NCBI GenBank assembly: GCA_021798075.1
Contig: JAJZYO010000124.1
Coordinates: forward strand, 1-6,503
DNA from: Actinomycetes bacterium
GTDB taxonomy: Bacteria > Actinomycetota > Acidimicrobiia > Acidimicrobiales > Palsa-688
Length of the DNA stretch: 6,503 nt
Direction of reading: 5' to 3'
Shown here one piece after another: positions 1 to 5,936 of this stretch. The translations under genes were made by a program, and so were the position numbers. Position 1 is the stretch's first letter; every line of letters begins with the position of its first letter. The notes under the pieces were generated by a model. That model worked only from the letters and a program-made list of their open reading frames with translations, searched no databases and had not been told where the DNA came from.

Positions 1-510
1 CGCCACCCACATAAGGCGCGAGGCGCTCCCCTTCCGCCCGCACATGAGCACGCGGACCCAGCCCGCCCGCTCGGGGAGATCCATGCCGGCGACCTTCTCC
101 ACCGAGAGCGAGTAGGCGAGCTCGTTGAAAAAAGGCGACAGGTAGTCCATACGGGTGACGTTGGTCGACCCCTGGTGGTACATCAGCTCTTCGCCGGTCT
201 TTTCCATGCCGGTGTGCAGGTATCCGATCACCGGCTTGGTCCTGAGCACCTGCTCGCCCCTGATCTCGACCATCACCCGGAGCACGCCGTGGGTGGATGG
301 GTGCGAAGGCCCGAGGTTCAGGATCATGGTCTCGTCGTCGGGCCGCTCGTAGTCGACGTCGCCGTAGTCCAGGGTGACCCCCTCGGGGAGCCGGAGCACC
401 CCGCCGGCTTCGTGCCGGAGCTGGCGCACGGTTTCCTCGTTGCGAGCCAGCATCTCCTGGGCGCCTTCGGAGGTCTTGGCCTTGAGCAGCTCGACCAGGT
501 CCGCCGTCAT
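1..510 (-). CDS. nuoD: NADH-quinone oxidoreductase subunit D (NuoD), N-terminal 170 residues, cut by the window edge
   Basis: This is the 49-kDa subunit of complex I (NDH-1). It lies in the peripheral arm and, with NuoB, forms the quinone-reduction chamber. Seen here: HPSTHG at residues 70-75, GYLHTGMEK at 96-104 and TRMDYLSPFFNE at 119-130. His70 and Tyr123 match the family's quinone-headgroup His and Tyr (Thermus Nqo4 His38 and Tyr87). The ATG at 510-508 overlaps the nuoC stop as ATGA and has a near-perfect AAGGAGGT 6 nt upstream, so the start is firm. The reading frame stays open to base 1; the usual protein has 400-450 residues, so most of it is missing. Residues 158-165, where the family has a near-invariant ELNR(I/L)(S/A)SH, read GRKGSASR. 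The flanking residues are normal, so this is substitution rather than a shifted frame (see findings). The family assignment is certain; the correctness of the first ~40 bases is doubtful. Confidence 0.96.
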   Translation of the reverse strand, partial: MTADLVELLKAKTSEGAQEMLARNEETVRQLRHEAGGVLRLPEGVTLDYGDVDYERPDDETMILNLGPSHPSTHGVLRVMVEIRGEQVLRTKPVIGYLHTGMEKTGEELMYHQGSTNVTRMDYLSPFFNELAYSLSVEKVAGMDLPERAGWVRVLMCGRKGSASRLMWVA

Positions 511-1058
511 TCGGGCACCTCCTTGAACCGGACGGGGACCGCGCCTGTGGCGTAGTCCTTGCGGAGGGGGTAGCCTTCCCAGTCCTCGGGCATCAAGATC
601 CGGGTGAGGTCCGGGTGGTCGGAAAAACGGATGCCGAACATGTCGAAGGTCTCCCGTTCGTGCGCCTCGCTACCGGGCCAGAGGTCGAACAGGCTCGGCA
701 CCACGGGTTCGTCCTCGGGCACTTGGCAACGCACGCGGAGCCGCTCGCGGCGCGAGAACGAGACGAGCTCGACGACCACCTCGAAACGCTCCGGTTGCAC
801 CTCGGCCGGCAACTGGCGGCCAGGGTGAGTGAGGTAGTCCACCCCCGTCACCCCGATACAGCTCTCGAAGCCGTCCCGGTAGAGGGCTTCCATCAAGGGA
901 AGGTAACCCTTGGCGTCGGTGTGGACAGCCCGCTGCCCGAGCTCGTCGGTAACGGGGCAGCCGTGCAGCGCGAGAGGCCCGCCGCCCTCCTCCGAAGGCG
1001 CCCCCGCACCAGCCTCCTCGGTTTGGCCCACCTGGCTTTCGTGAGCCGCGTCGCTCAC
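507..1058 (-). CDS. nuoC: NADH-quinone oxidoreductase subunit C (NuoC, 30-kDa subunit)
   Basis: NuoC is a structural subunit of the complex I peripheral arm that packs against NuoD and NuoB and carries no redox centre. The 183-residue product has a variable Glu/Gly-rich N-terminus (about residues 1-30), a mixed alpha/beta core (about 40-125) and the family signature at 133-169, including [12 protein letters not shown] and [10 protein letters not shown] chose the GTG at 1058-1056. It overlaps the nuoB stop as GTGA and has GGAGGG 9 nt upstream, and the protein length then fits the family. The open frame continues upstream to 1250, but that would place 64 extra residues over the conserved nuoB gene. 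The stop overlaps the nuoD start (ATGA), so nuoB, nuoC and nuoD are probably translationally coupled. NuoC and NuoD are separate proteins here, unlike the fused NuoCD of E. coli. Confidence 0.96.
   Translation of the reverse strand: MSDAAHESQVGQTEEAGAGAPSEEGGGPLALHGCPVTDELGQRAVHTDAKGYLPLMEALYRDGFESCIGVTGVDYLTHPGRQLPAEVQPERFEVVVELVSFSRRERLRVRCQVPEDEPVVPSLFDLWPGSEAHERETFDMFGIRFSDHPDLTRILMPEDWEGYPLRKDYATGAVPVRFKEVPE
517..524 (-). promoter_or_regulatory. Shine-Dalgarno site fixing the nuoD start
   Basis: AAGGAGGT lies inside the end of nuoC, 6 nt before the nuoD ATG. It is the strongest ribosome site in the window and contrasts with the apparent absence of usable sites before the promoter-proximal genes. 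Confidence 0.85.
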
Positions 1059-1639
1059 GAGCGCGCTCCCTCCGCCCCGCTGACCGTGGCGGGCAGCCGG
1101 TGCCGGGCGACCTGCAAAGGTCCAGCCGACTCCAGGTGGATCCCGGCACCGGCACCTGTGACGGCCCGCCGGCGGGCTATCTCGCCCCGACGGATCTTCT
1201 CGTGCAAGGTGAGGATCGAATGGATGAGGGTCTCGGGGCCGGGCGGGCACCCCGGCGTGTACACGTCCACCGGGACGACCTGGTCAACGCCCTGTACGAC
1301 CGCGTAGTTGTTGAACATCCCTCCCGTAGAGGCGCACACGCCCATCGAGATCACCCACTTGGGCTCCATCATCTGGTCGTAGACCTGGCGCAGCACCGGT
1401 GCCATCTTCTGGGAGACCCGGCCGGCGACTATCATCAGGTCAGCTTGACGGGGGGAGGCCCGGAAAACTTCCATGCCGAAGCGGGCGAGGTCGAAGTTGG
1501 CTGCGCCACTCGCCATCATCTCGATCGCGCAGCAGGCGAGGCCGAAGTTGGCGCCCCAAGAGCTAGACGCCCGGGCCCACTTCACGACCTCCTCCAAAGT
1601 GCCGGTGAAGAAATTGTGGTTGAGGTCTTCGAGCCCCAT
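1055..1639 (-). CDS. nuoB: NADH-quinone oxidoreductase subunit B (NuoB, PSST subunit)
   Basis: NuoB holds the terminal [4Fe-4S] cluster N2, which hands electrons to the quinone bound between NuoB and NuoD. The 194-residue protein has all four expected cluster ligands: the adjacent pair Cys36-Cys37 (LACCAIEMM), Cys102 (SMGVCAS) and Cys131 (PGCPP). The family blocks [20 protein letters not shown] and [20 protein letters not shown] are intact. The usually conserved PGCPPRPE reads PGCPPGPE, with Gly at residue 134. A variable, Arg/Ala/Gly-rich tail follows from about residue 150, as is common in this family. The ATG at 1639-1637 overlaps the nuoA stop (TGATG) and has an AGGAGG core 4 nt upstream. 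The frame is open upstream to 2281, but that stretch overlaps nuoA and resembles nothing conserved. Confidence 0.97.
   Translation of the reverse strand: MGLEDLNHNFFTGTLEEVVKWARASSSWGANFGLACCAIEMMASGAANFDLARFGMEVFRASPRQADLMIVAGRVSQKMAPVLRQVYDQMMEPKWVISMGVCASTGGMFNNYAVVQGVDQVVPVDVYTPGCPPGPETLIHSILTLHEKIRRGEIARRRAVTGAGAGIHLESAGPLQVARHRLPATVSGAEGARS
1068..1073 (-). promoter_or_regulatory. Shine-Dalgarno site fixing the nuoC GTG start
   Basis: GGAGGG lies inside the end of nuoB, 9 nt before GTG 1058-1056. It decides for this start over longer in-frame versions that would run over nuoB. Confidence 0.75.
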
Positions 1640-2199
1640 CAACCCTCCTCTCCATGAGGACCGCTCGCGCCTGCCCTGACCGGGTCCAGCCCTCGTGCCC
1701 CTGCGCCGGAGCCAGTACTCGCGCCCTCCACCAGCACCGGCGGTCGTGCCGAGGGCGGCGTGCCCGGGCGGGCCACCCGGCGCACTGTGGCGTTGAGGCT
1801 TCGCGTCACTGGGGCGCCGGCACGGCTGCCGAGGCGCTTCCCCGGGCCCCAGTCCAGCGCGCCCTCGGAGACGAGGTAGGCAAACGCGATGAACACGACG
1901 GCGGCGAACGAGGCCATTTCGACCAACCCGAAGGTGGACAGCTGGCGGAACATGACCGCGAACGGGTAGAGGAACACCACCTCTATGTCGAAGATGACAA
2001 AGATCATCGCCACGAGGTAGAACCGGACGGGAAAACGCGCCGCCAGCTCCCGGCGGGGGGCTATCCCAGACTCGTAAGGCCCGACCTTGGCCGCGTGGAG
2101 GTGGCTCCTCGGCCCGAGCATCTTGGACGCGATAAACGAGCCGATCGCGAATGCCGAGGCCAGGACGACCATTAGCAGGATCGGCAGGAACTGGTCCAT
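1639..2199 (-). CDS. nuoA: NADH-quinone oxidoreductase subunit A (NuoA) with a long C-terminal tail
   Basis: NuoA is a small three-helix membrane subunit of complex I, next to the quinone-entry region and the first proton-path subunits. Helices are visible at about residues 4-24, 60-84 and 91-113. Conserved marks are KVGPYESGI (38-46), [20 protein letters not shown] (54-73, with Asp71 and Glu73 inside helix 2) and SEGALDW near 111-117, where the family normally ends. Here the frame continues for about 68 more residues (119-186), rich in Gly, Ala, Pro and Arg, with no recognisable domain; about a quarter of its codons end in A or T, more than in the core. The tail ends on the nuoB start (TGATG). 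The start is ATG 2199-2197. Its GAGGG lies only 3 nt upstream, tight for a ribosome site, so the transcript may have almost no leader. As the first gene it sets expression of the nuo operon. Confidence 0.94.
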   Translation of the reverse strand: MDQFLPILLMVVLASAFAIGSFIASKMLGPRSHLHAAKVGPYESGIAPRRELAARFPVRFYLVAMIFVIFDIEVVFLYPFAVMFRQLSTFGLVEMASFAAVVFIAFAYLVSEGALDWGPGKRLGSRAGAPVTRSLNATVRRVARPGTPPSARPPVLVEGASTGSGAGARGLDPVRAGASGPHGEEG

Positions 2200-2207
2200 C
2201 GTCCCTC

Positions 2208-2213
2208 ACGCTA
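2208..2213 (-). promoter_or_regulatory. Candidate -10 element for the nuo operon
   Basis: TAGCGT fits the TAnnnT pattern and ends 8 nt before the nuoA ATG. Transcription from it would begin within 0-2 nt of the start codon. I see no clear -35 box. The support comes mainly from the matching arrangement at four other gene starts in this window. Confidence 0.35.
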
Positions 2214-2275
2214 GTACCGAAGAGCACATACGCACACACTGGGGCCCTCCGGGCGCCGCCCACCCGCTCCTCCAC

Positions 2276-2281
2276 TACCAT
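2276..2281 (+). promoter_or_regulatory. Candidate -10 element for a leaderless reductase transcript
   Basis: TACCAT fits TAnnnT and is followed by 7 nt (TGGGAAG) and then the GTG at 2289, so RNA would begin at or beside the start codon. No Shine-Dalgarno sits at a usable distance: the GGGAAG here touches the GTG. No -35 box is evident. It supports the GTG as the true start. Confidence 0.45.
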
Positions 2282-2288
2282 TGGGAAG

Positions 2289-3536
2289 GTGGCACGGCGC
2301 TGCGAGGTCCTCGTCGTGGGCGCGGGGCCGGGTGGCGCCTCCTGTGCTTACTGGCTGGCCAAGGCCGGCCGCGAGGTGGTGTTTGTCGAGAAAAAGGCGT
2401 TCCCTCGGGAGAAGACCTGTGGCGACGGGCTTACGCCGAGGTCGGTCCGCCAGCTGGAAGACATGGGCCTCGGCGGGGAGCTGTCCGCCCACCACCGCTA
2501 CTTCGGCCTGCGCTCGCACGGCTTCGGGCGGGCACTCGAACTGGCCTGGCCCGATACGCCCGACCTGCCCCGCTACGGCTACGTGGTCACGAGGAAGGAC
2601 CTCGACGCCCTCGTCGCCGCCCAGGCCACCAAACAGGGTGCGGTGCTCTGGGAGCACACCGAGGCCGTCGAGCCGCTCGTAGAAGACGGCAGGGTGCGGG
2701 GGGCACGCCTCAGGGCCACGGGCGAGGGAGGCCAAGAGGGCGAGGTCGAGGCGCGCTATGTCGTGGTGGCGGACGGGGCCAACTCCCGCTTCGGGTGGGC
2801 GCTCGGTAACCAGCGGCAACGTTCCTACCCACAGGGCATGGCCCTGCGCGGCTACTGGACGTCGCCCATGCACGACGCACCCTGGATCGATTCCTGGCTC
2901 GACGTGCGCGACAAGACCGGGTATTCAGTACCCGGCTACGGCTGGGTATTCCCGCTCGGCGACGGTCGGGTCAACGTCGGCGTCGGGCTCCTGAGCACTT
3001 CTTCTATGTGGAAAGGCGCCAACACCAGCCGTCTCATGGACGCCTTCTGCGAGACACTGCCTGAGGAGTGGGGCATCAAGCCCGAGACCTGCCTCGGCCC
3101 GCCGACGGGCGGCCGGCTGCCGATGGGGCTCTCCGTGGTGCCGCGCTCGGGGCGGGGCCATCTGGTGGTCGGCGACGCGGCAGGGACGATCAACCCGTTC
3201 AACGGCGAGGGGATCGCATACGCGTACGAGACTGGCCGCCTCGCCGCCTACGTGCTCGACGAGGCGCTCTCCTCGGGCAACCCGGGCGCTCTGGCACTTT
3301 ACGAGGACGGCCTCGAGGCCCGGTACGGTCCCTATTACCGGGTGGCGAGGGCCTTTGTCCGGGCGATCAGCCGCCCGGAAATAATGCGCGTGTGCGTGGC
3401 GACAGGGATGCACAACCGGACGCTCATGGAGTGGGTGCTAAGGATCATGTCCAACATGCTCCGCCCCGACGAGATCGGGCCGGCTGAGGCCATCTACAAA
3501 GCGCTGTCGGCGCTCGCCTGGGCCAAAGGCGCTTAG
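2289..3536 (+). CDS. FAD-dependent geranylgeranyl reductase family protein, probable menaquinone side-chain reductase (MenJ-like)
   Basis: This is a flavoprotein oxidoreductase of the geranylgeranyl/digeranylgeranyl reductase family, which saturates prenyl chains. The 415 residues show an N-terminal dinucleotide fold, GAGPGG (11-16) with acidic Glu34 closing strand 2; the family motif CGDGLTP (44-50); [10 protein letters not shown] (160-169); [10 protein letters not shown] (215-224); and the second FAD motif [17 protein letters not shown] (293-309). From memory, the RGYW, PGYGW and NPFNGEGI segments resemble mycobacterial MenJ (Rv0561c), which reduces one double bond of menaquinone. That fits a gene divergent from nuoA, since NDH-1 uses menaquinone. 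Other lipid substrates, such as chlorophyll-type or archaeal-type prenyl chains, are possible but less likely. The start is the GTG at 2289, four residues before the first strand; an in-frame ATG at 2151 would add 46 unrelated residues and overlap nuoA. It ends 15 nt from the convergent hemL. Confidence 0.88.
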   Translation: MARRCEVLVVGAGPGGASCAYWLAKAGREVVFVEKKAFPREKTCGDGLTPRSVRQLEDMGLGGELSAHHRYFGLRSHGFGRALELAWPDTPDLPRYGYVVTRKDLDALVAAQATKQGAVLWEHTEAVEPLVEDGRVRGARLRATGEGGQEGEVEARYVVVADGANSRFGWALGNQRQRSYPQGMALRGYWTSPMHDAPWIDSWLDVRDKTGYSVPGYGWVFPLGDGRVNVGVGLLSTSSMWKGANTSRLMDAFCETLPEEWGIKPETCLGPPTGGRLPMGLSVVPRSGRGHLVVGDAAGTINPFNGEGIAYAYETGRLAAYVLDEALSSGNPGALALYEDGLEARYGPYYRVARAFVRAISRPEIMRVCVATGMHNRTLMEWVLRIMSNMLRPDEIGPAEAIYKALSALAWAKGA

Positions 3537-3551
3537 CCCTGAGCGGGCCCT

Positions 3552-4835
3552 TTAGGCGGAGGGCTCCTGCGCCGGCGCCAGCTTCTTCGCCACTTCGGCA
3601 AAGGCGTCGAGGGTCTCGTGGAGGTCCTGCTCGCCGTGAGCCAGGCTGGGGAACAATATTTCGTAAGGGCCGGGCGCGATCGCCACTCCCTTTTCCAATA
3701 GGCCTCTCATCAAGGGCGGGAAAAGACCCGTGGCGGCCGAGCGGCGCGCCCCCTCGTAGTCGAGCACGGGCGCGGTCCCGAAGAACACTCCGAGCAGAGG
3801 CCCCGCCACGGGCACCTGGAGCTCGAGGCCTGCTTCGCGGGCGATGCCGGCGAGCCCCGCGGCCAGCCGCCCCGTGTAGGCGGAAAGCGCTGTGTAGGCG
3901 CCGTCGTCCAGGAGGGAAAGGGTAGCGAGCGCGGCGGCGGTCGCCACCGGGTTGCCCGAGAGGGTGCCCGCTTGGTAAACGGCCCCGGCCGGCGCAAGTT
4001 GTTCCATGAGCTCCCGGCGGCCGCCGAAGCCGGCCAGGGGGAAGCCGCCACCCACGACCTTGCCGAAGCACCAGAGATCCGGCTGGAGGCGGAAAAGGGT
4101 GGAGGCCCCTCCCCTCGCCACCCTGAAGCCGGTTATGACCTCGTCGAAGATGAGCAGCGCGCCTGCCTTCGTGCACGCCTCTCGCAGGCCGGCGAGGAAC
4201 CCGGGTGCCGGCGGGACGAGGCCCATGTTGGCGGCGATCGGTTCGACGATCACAGCGGCCACGTCGTTACCGAGGTCGGGCACCCGGTTGTAGGGGACGA
4301 CGAGCGTGTCGGCCACGGCCGACCTGGCCACGCCGGCGCTGGCCGGCACACCAAGGGTCGCCATACCGCTCCCGCCGCCGGCCAGGAGGGCGTCGCTGTG
4401 GCCGTGGTAACAGCCGGCGAACAAGACGACACGGTCCCGACCGGTCACCCCCCGGGCCAAGCGCACCGCCGACATGGCCGCCTCCGTCCCGCTGCTCACG
4501 AGCCTCACCTCCTGGCAGCCCTCCACGCGGGCGCAGATCTCCTCGGCCAGCTCGACCTCCCCGGGCGTCGGCGCGCCGAAGGTCGACCCTCTCCCGGCTG
4601 CTTTCCTGGCCGCCTCGACAACCTTTGGGTGGGCGTGGCCGAGGATGGACGCCCCGTAGGACTGGACGTAGTCGATGTAGCGCCGGCCTTCCACGTCGAA
4701 GACATAAGCGCCCTCCCCTCGGGCGACAAAGTAGGGCGTGCCGCCGCCGACCGCCCGGAAGGCCCTGACCGGTGAGTTCACACCCCCCGGGCTGACCCGG
4801 AGTGCGCGCTGCCATAGCTCCTCGTTGGTCGTCAT
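3552..4835 (-). CDS. hemL: Glutamate-1-semialdehyde 2,1-aminomutase (HemL)
   Basis: This is a cytoplasmic PLP enzyme that turns glutamate-1-semialdehyde into 5-aminolevulinate, the last step of the C5 route to tetrapyrroles. Its 427 residues match the family length. Visible marks are the N-terminal SPGGVNSPVRAF (15-26); the phosphate-binding SSGTEA (114-119); GCYHGHSD (141-148), whose Tyr143 stacks on PLP; VEPIAANMG (197-205); DEVITGFR (231-238), with Asp231 pairing with the pyridine nitrogen; the Schiff-base Lys259 in GKVVGGGFP; and GTLSGNP (290-296). All catalytic positions are present. The product of this enzyme is the substrate of HemB, encoded 30 nt upstream on the same strand. The ATG at 4835-4833 has no Shine-Dalgarno but has GATAAA 6 nt upstream, so it may have its own leaderless transcript as well as read-through from hemB. 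Close relatives in the class-III aminotransferase fold lack this full motif set. Confidence 0.97.
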   Translation of the reverse strand: MTTNEELWQRALRVSPGGVNSPVRAFRAVGGGTPYFVARGEGAYVFDVEGRRYIDYVQSYGASILGHAHPKVVEAARKAAGRGSTFGAPTPGEVELAEEICARVEGCQEVRLVSSGTEAAMSAVRLARGVTGRDRVVLFAGCYHGHSDALLAGGGSGMATLGVPASAGVARSAVADTLVVPYNRVPDLGNDVAAVIVEPIAANMGLVPPAPGFLAGLREACTKAGALLIFDEVITGFRVARGGASTLFRLQPDLWCFGKVVGGGFPLAGFGGRRELMEQLAPAGAVYQAGTLSGNPVATAAALATLSLLDDGAYTALSAYTGRLAAGLAGIAREAGLELQVPVAGPLLGVFFGTAPVLDYEGARRSAATGLFPPLMRGLLEKGVAIAPGPYEILFPSLAHGEQDLHETLDAFAEVAKKLAPAQEPSA

Positions 4836-4841
4836 GGGAGC

Positions 4842-4847
4842 TTTATC
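4842..4847 (-). promoter_or_regulatory. Possible internal -10 element before hemL
   Basis: GATAAA (four of six matches to TATAAT) lies in the 30-nt hemB-hemL gap, 6 nt before the hemL ATG, where no ribosome site is seen. It could give a leaderless hemL mRNA independent of hemB. The support is only the sequence and its position. Confidence 0.3.
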
Positions 4848-4865
4848 GTCTGGTCGCCGCCGGCC

Positions 4866-5849
4866 CTATGACCCGAGCGTCTCTGCCAGTTCACCGGCGA
4901 AATAGGTGAGGATGAGGTCGGCGCCGGCCCTTTTCACGGCCGTCAGCTGTTCGAGGGCAACCGCTGGGCCGTCTATCCAGCCGCGCTCGGCGGCCGCCTT
5001 CACCATGGCGTACTCGCCGCTCACGTGGTAGGCCGCGACAGGCACCCGCACCGCTGCCCGCACGGCCGCCACCACGTCCAGGTAGGTGAGGGCCGGCTTC
5101 ACCATCACCATGTCCGCGCCCTCGGCCACGTCGAGCTCGACCTCCCGGAGCGCCTCGCGCCCGTTGCGGTAGTCCTGCTGGTAGGCGCGGCGGTCTCCCC
5201 CGCCGGCGATCGTCACGTCCACCGCTTCCCGGAACGGCCCGTAGAGCGCCGAAGCGAACTTGGCCGAGTAGGCCAGGATCCCGACTTCGCTGTAGCCCCC
5301 CTGGTCGAGGGCGGCTCGTATGGCGCCGACCTGGCCGTCCATCATCCCCGACGGTGCCACCATGTGGGCACCGGCTTCCGCTTGGGCGAGGGCTACCTCG
5401 CAGTAACGCTCGAGCGTGGCGTCGTTGTCCACCCCGCCCCGCTTGTCGAGGAGCCCGCAGTGACCATGGTCGGTGTACTCGTCGAGGCAGAGGTCGGGGA
5501 TGAGCACCATCTCGTCGGCAAGCTCCGCCCGGAGCGCCCGGAGCACAACCTGCACCACCCCGTCGGGCGCGCTGGCCCCCCTGCCGGTTGGGTCCTTGTG
5601 GGCCGGCACCCCGAACACTACGAGCGCCGGCACCCCCAGGCCGACGAGCCGGCGCGCCTCTTTTACTAGCGACTCGGTGGTGTGCTGGACGACGCCTGGG
5701 AGCGAGGCTATCGGCACGGGGGCGTCGATACCCTCCCGCACGAAGAGGGGGGCGACGAGATCCTTCACCGACAGCCTGGTCTCCGCAAGCATGTCCCGGA
5801 GGAGGGGCGAGCGGCGGAGCCGGCGCATCCGCGTCTCTGGGAAGGCCAC
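4866..5849 (-). CDS. hemB: Delta-aminolevulinic acid dehydratase / porphobilinogen synthase (HemB)
   Basis: HemB is a cytoplasmic enzyme that condenses two 5-aminolevulinate molecules into porphobilinogen, the first pyrrole of heme, siroheme and cobalamin. The 327 residues fit the family. Both Schiff-base lysines are present: Lys197 in AYSAKFASALYGPF and Lys251 in MVMVKPA. The metal-binding loop reads DLCLDEYTDHGHC, that is Cys121, Asp123 and Cys131, where the fully zinc type has three Cys and the zinc-free type has Asp/Ala. The N-terminal arm RMRRLRRSP and Glu236 (REVELD) resemble parts of the allosteric magnesium site of the octameric enzymes. The start is GTG 5849-5847, just ahead of that conserved arm. 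There is no Shine-Dalgarno, but TACCCT ends 6 nt upstream, suggesting a leaderless mRNA. It is the first gene of a hemB-hemL pair; hemA, hemC and hemD are not in the window. Confidence 0.97.
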   Translation of the reverse strand: MAFPETRMRRLRRSPLLRDMLAETRLSVKDLVAPLFVREGIDAPVPIASLPGVVQHTTESLVKEARRLVGLGVPALVVFGVPAHKDPTGRGASAPDGVVQVVLRALRAELADEMVLIPDLCLDEYTDHGHCGLLDKRGGVDNDATLERYCEVALAQAEAGAHMVAPSGMMDGQVGAIRAALDQGGYSEVGILAYSAKFASALYGPFREAVDVTIAGGGDRRAYQQDYRNGREALREVELDVAEGADMVMVKPALTYLDVVAAVRAAVRVPVAAYHVSGEYAMVKAAAERGWIDGPAVALEQLTAVKRAGADLILTYFAGELAETLGS

Positions 5850-5855
5850 GGCGCC

Positions 5856-5861
5856 AGGGTA
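5856..5861 (-). promoter_or_regulatory. Candidate -10 element for leaderless hemB-hemL transcription
   Basis: TACCCT fits TAnnnT; 6 nt (GGCGCC) separate it from the hemB GTG, which would be the first transcribed codon. It sits in the perfect 8-bp palindrome GGGTACCC (5857-5864). No convincing -35 box is seen. Confidence 0.45.
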
Positions 5862-5863
5862 CC

Positions 5864-5878
5864 CCGGCCGACCGGCCG
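5864..5878. repeat. Tandem CCGGCCG repeat in the hemB promoter spacer
   Basis: CCGGCCG occurs at 5864-5870 and again at 5872-5878, an 8-nt period, each copy containing the palindrome CGGCCG. It lies immediately upstream of the candidate hemB -10 element, where a repressor could block polymerase. In DNA this G+C-rich such repeats also arise by chance, so a regulatory role is speculative. Confidence 0.35.
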
Positions 5879-5924
5879 TGCACCTCGCTGGCCGCCCTTA
5901 GACCGCCCTGAGGACCGGCTCGGT

Positions 5925-5930
5925 TAGGCT
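5925..5930 (+). promoter_or_regulatory. Candidate -10 element for the leaderless MFS transporter gene
   Basis: TAGGCT fits TAnnnT and ends 6 nt before the GTG at 5937. Its TAG is also the in-frame stop that rules out any earlier start for the transporter. No ribosome site intervenes. Confidence 0.4.
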
Positions 5931-5936
5931 CGCCCG

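Noticed and set aside
1059..1250. In-frame upstream extension of nuoC
   Set aside because: It overlaps nuoB and is not NuoC-like; the GTGA junction and the GGAGGG site support GTG 1058.
175..1657. Several long plus-strand open frames opposite the nuo genes
   Set aside because: They are antisense to conserved genes, low in recognisable protein content, and expected in G+C-rich DNA where stop codons are rare.
1640..2281. Long in-frame upstream extension of nuoB, across nuoA
   Set aside because: It reads across the conserved nuoA gene in the wrong frame; nuoB has its own ATG with a ribosome site at 1639.
2151..2288. Upstream in-frame extension of the reductase beginning at ATG 2151
   Set aside because: It would overlap nuoA, adds 46 residues with no family similarity, and conflicts with the -10-like TACCAT just before GTG 2289.
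3530..3548. Possible intrinsic terminator between the reductase gene and hemL
   Set aside because: The stem is 6 bp with one G-T pair, inside the stop region, and only a short CCCTTT follows; too weak to list as a terminator.
3445..4815. Long open frames overlapping hemL on both strands
   Set aside because: HemL shows every catalytic motif in its own frame; the others are Arg/Gly/Pro-rich shadows.
4891..5927. Long alternative-frame open reading frames across hemB and its promoter
   Set aside because: They have Arg/Gly/Pro-rich composition and no motif, while the hemB frame is complete.
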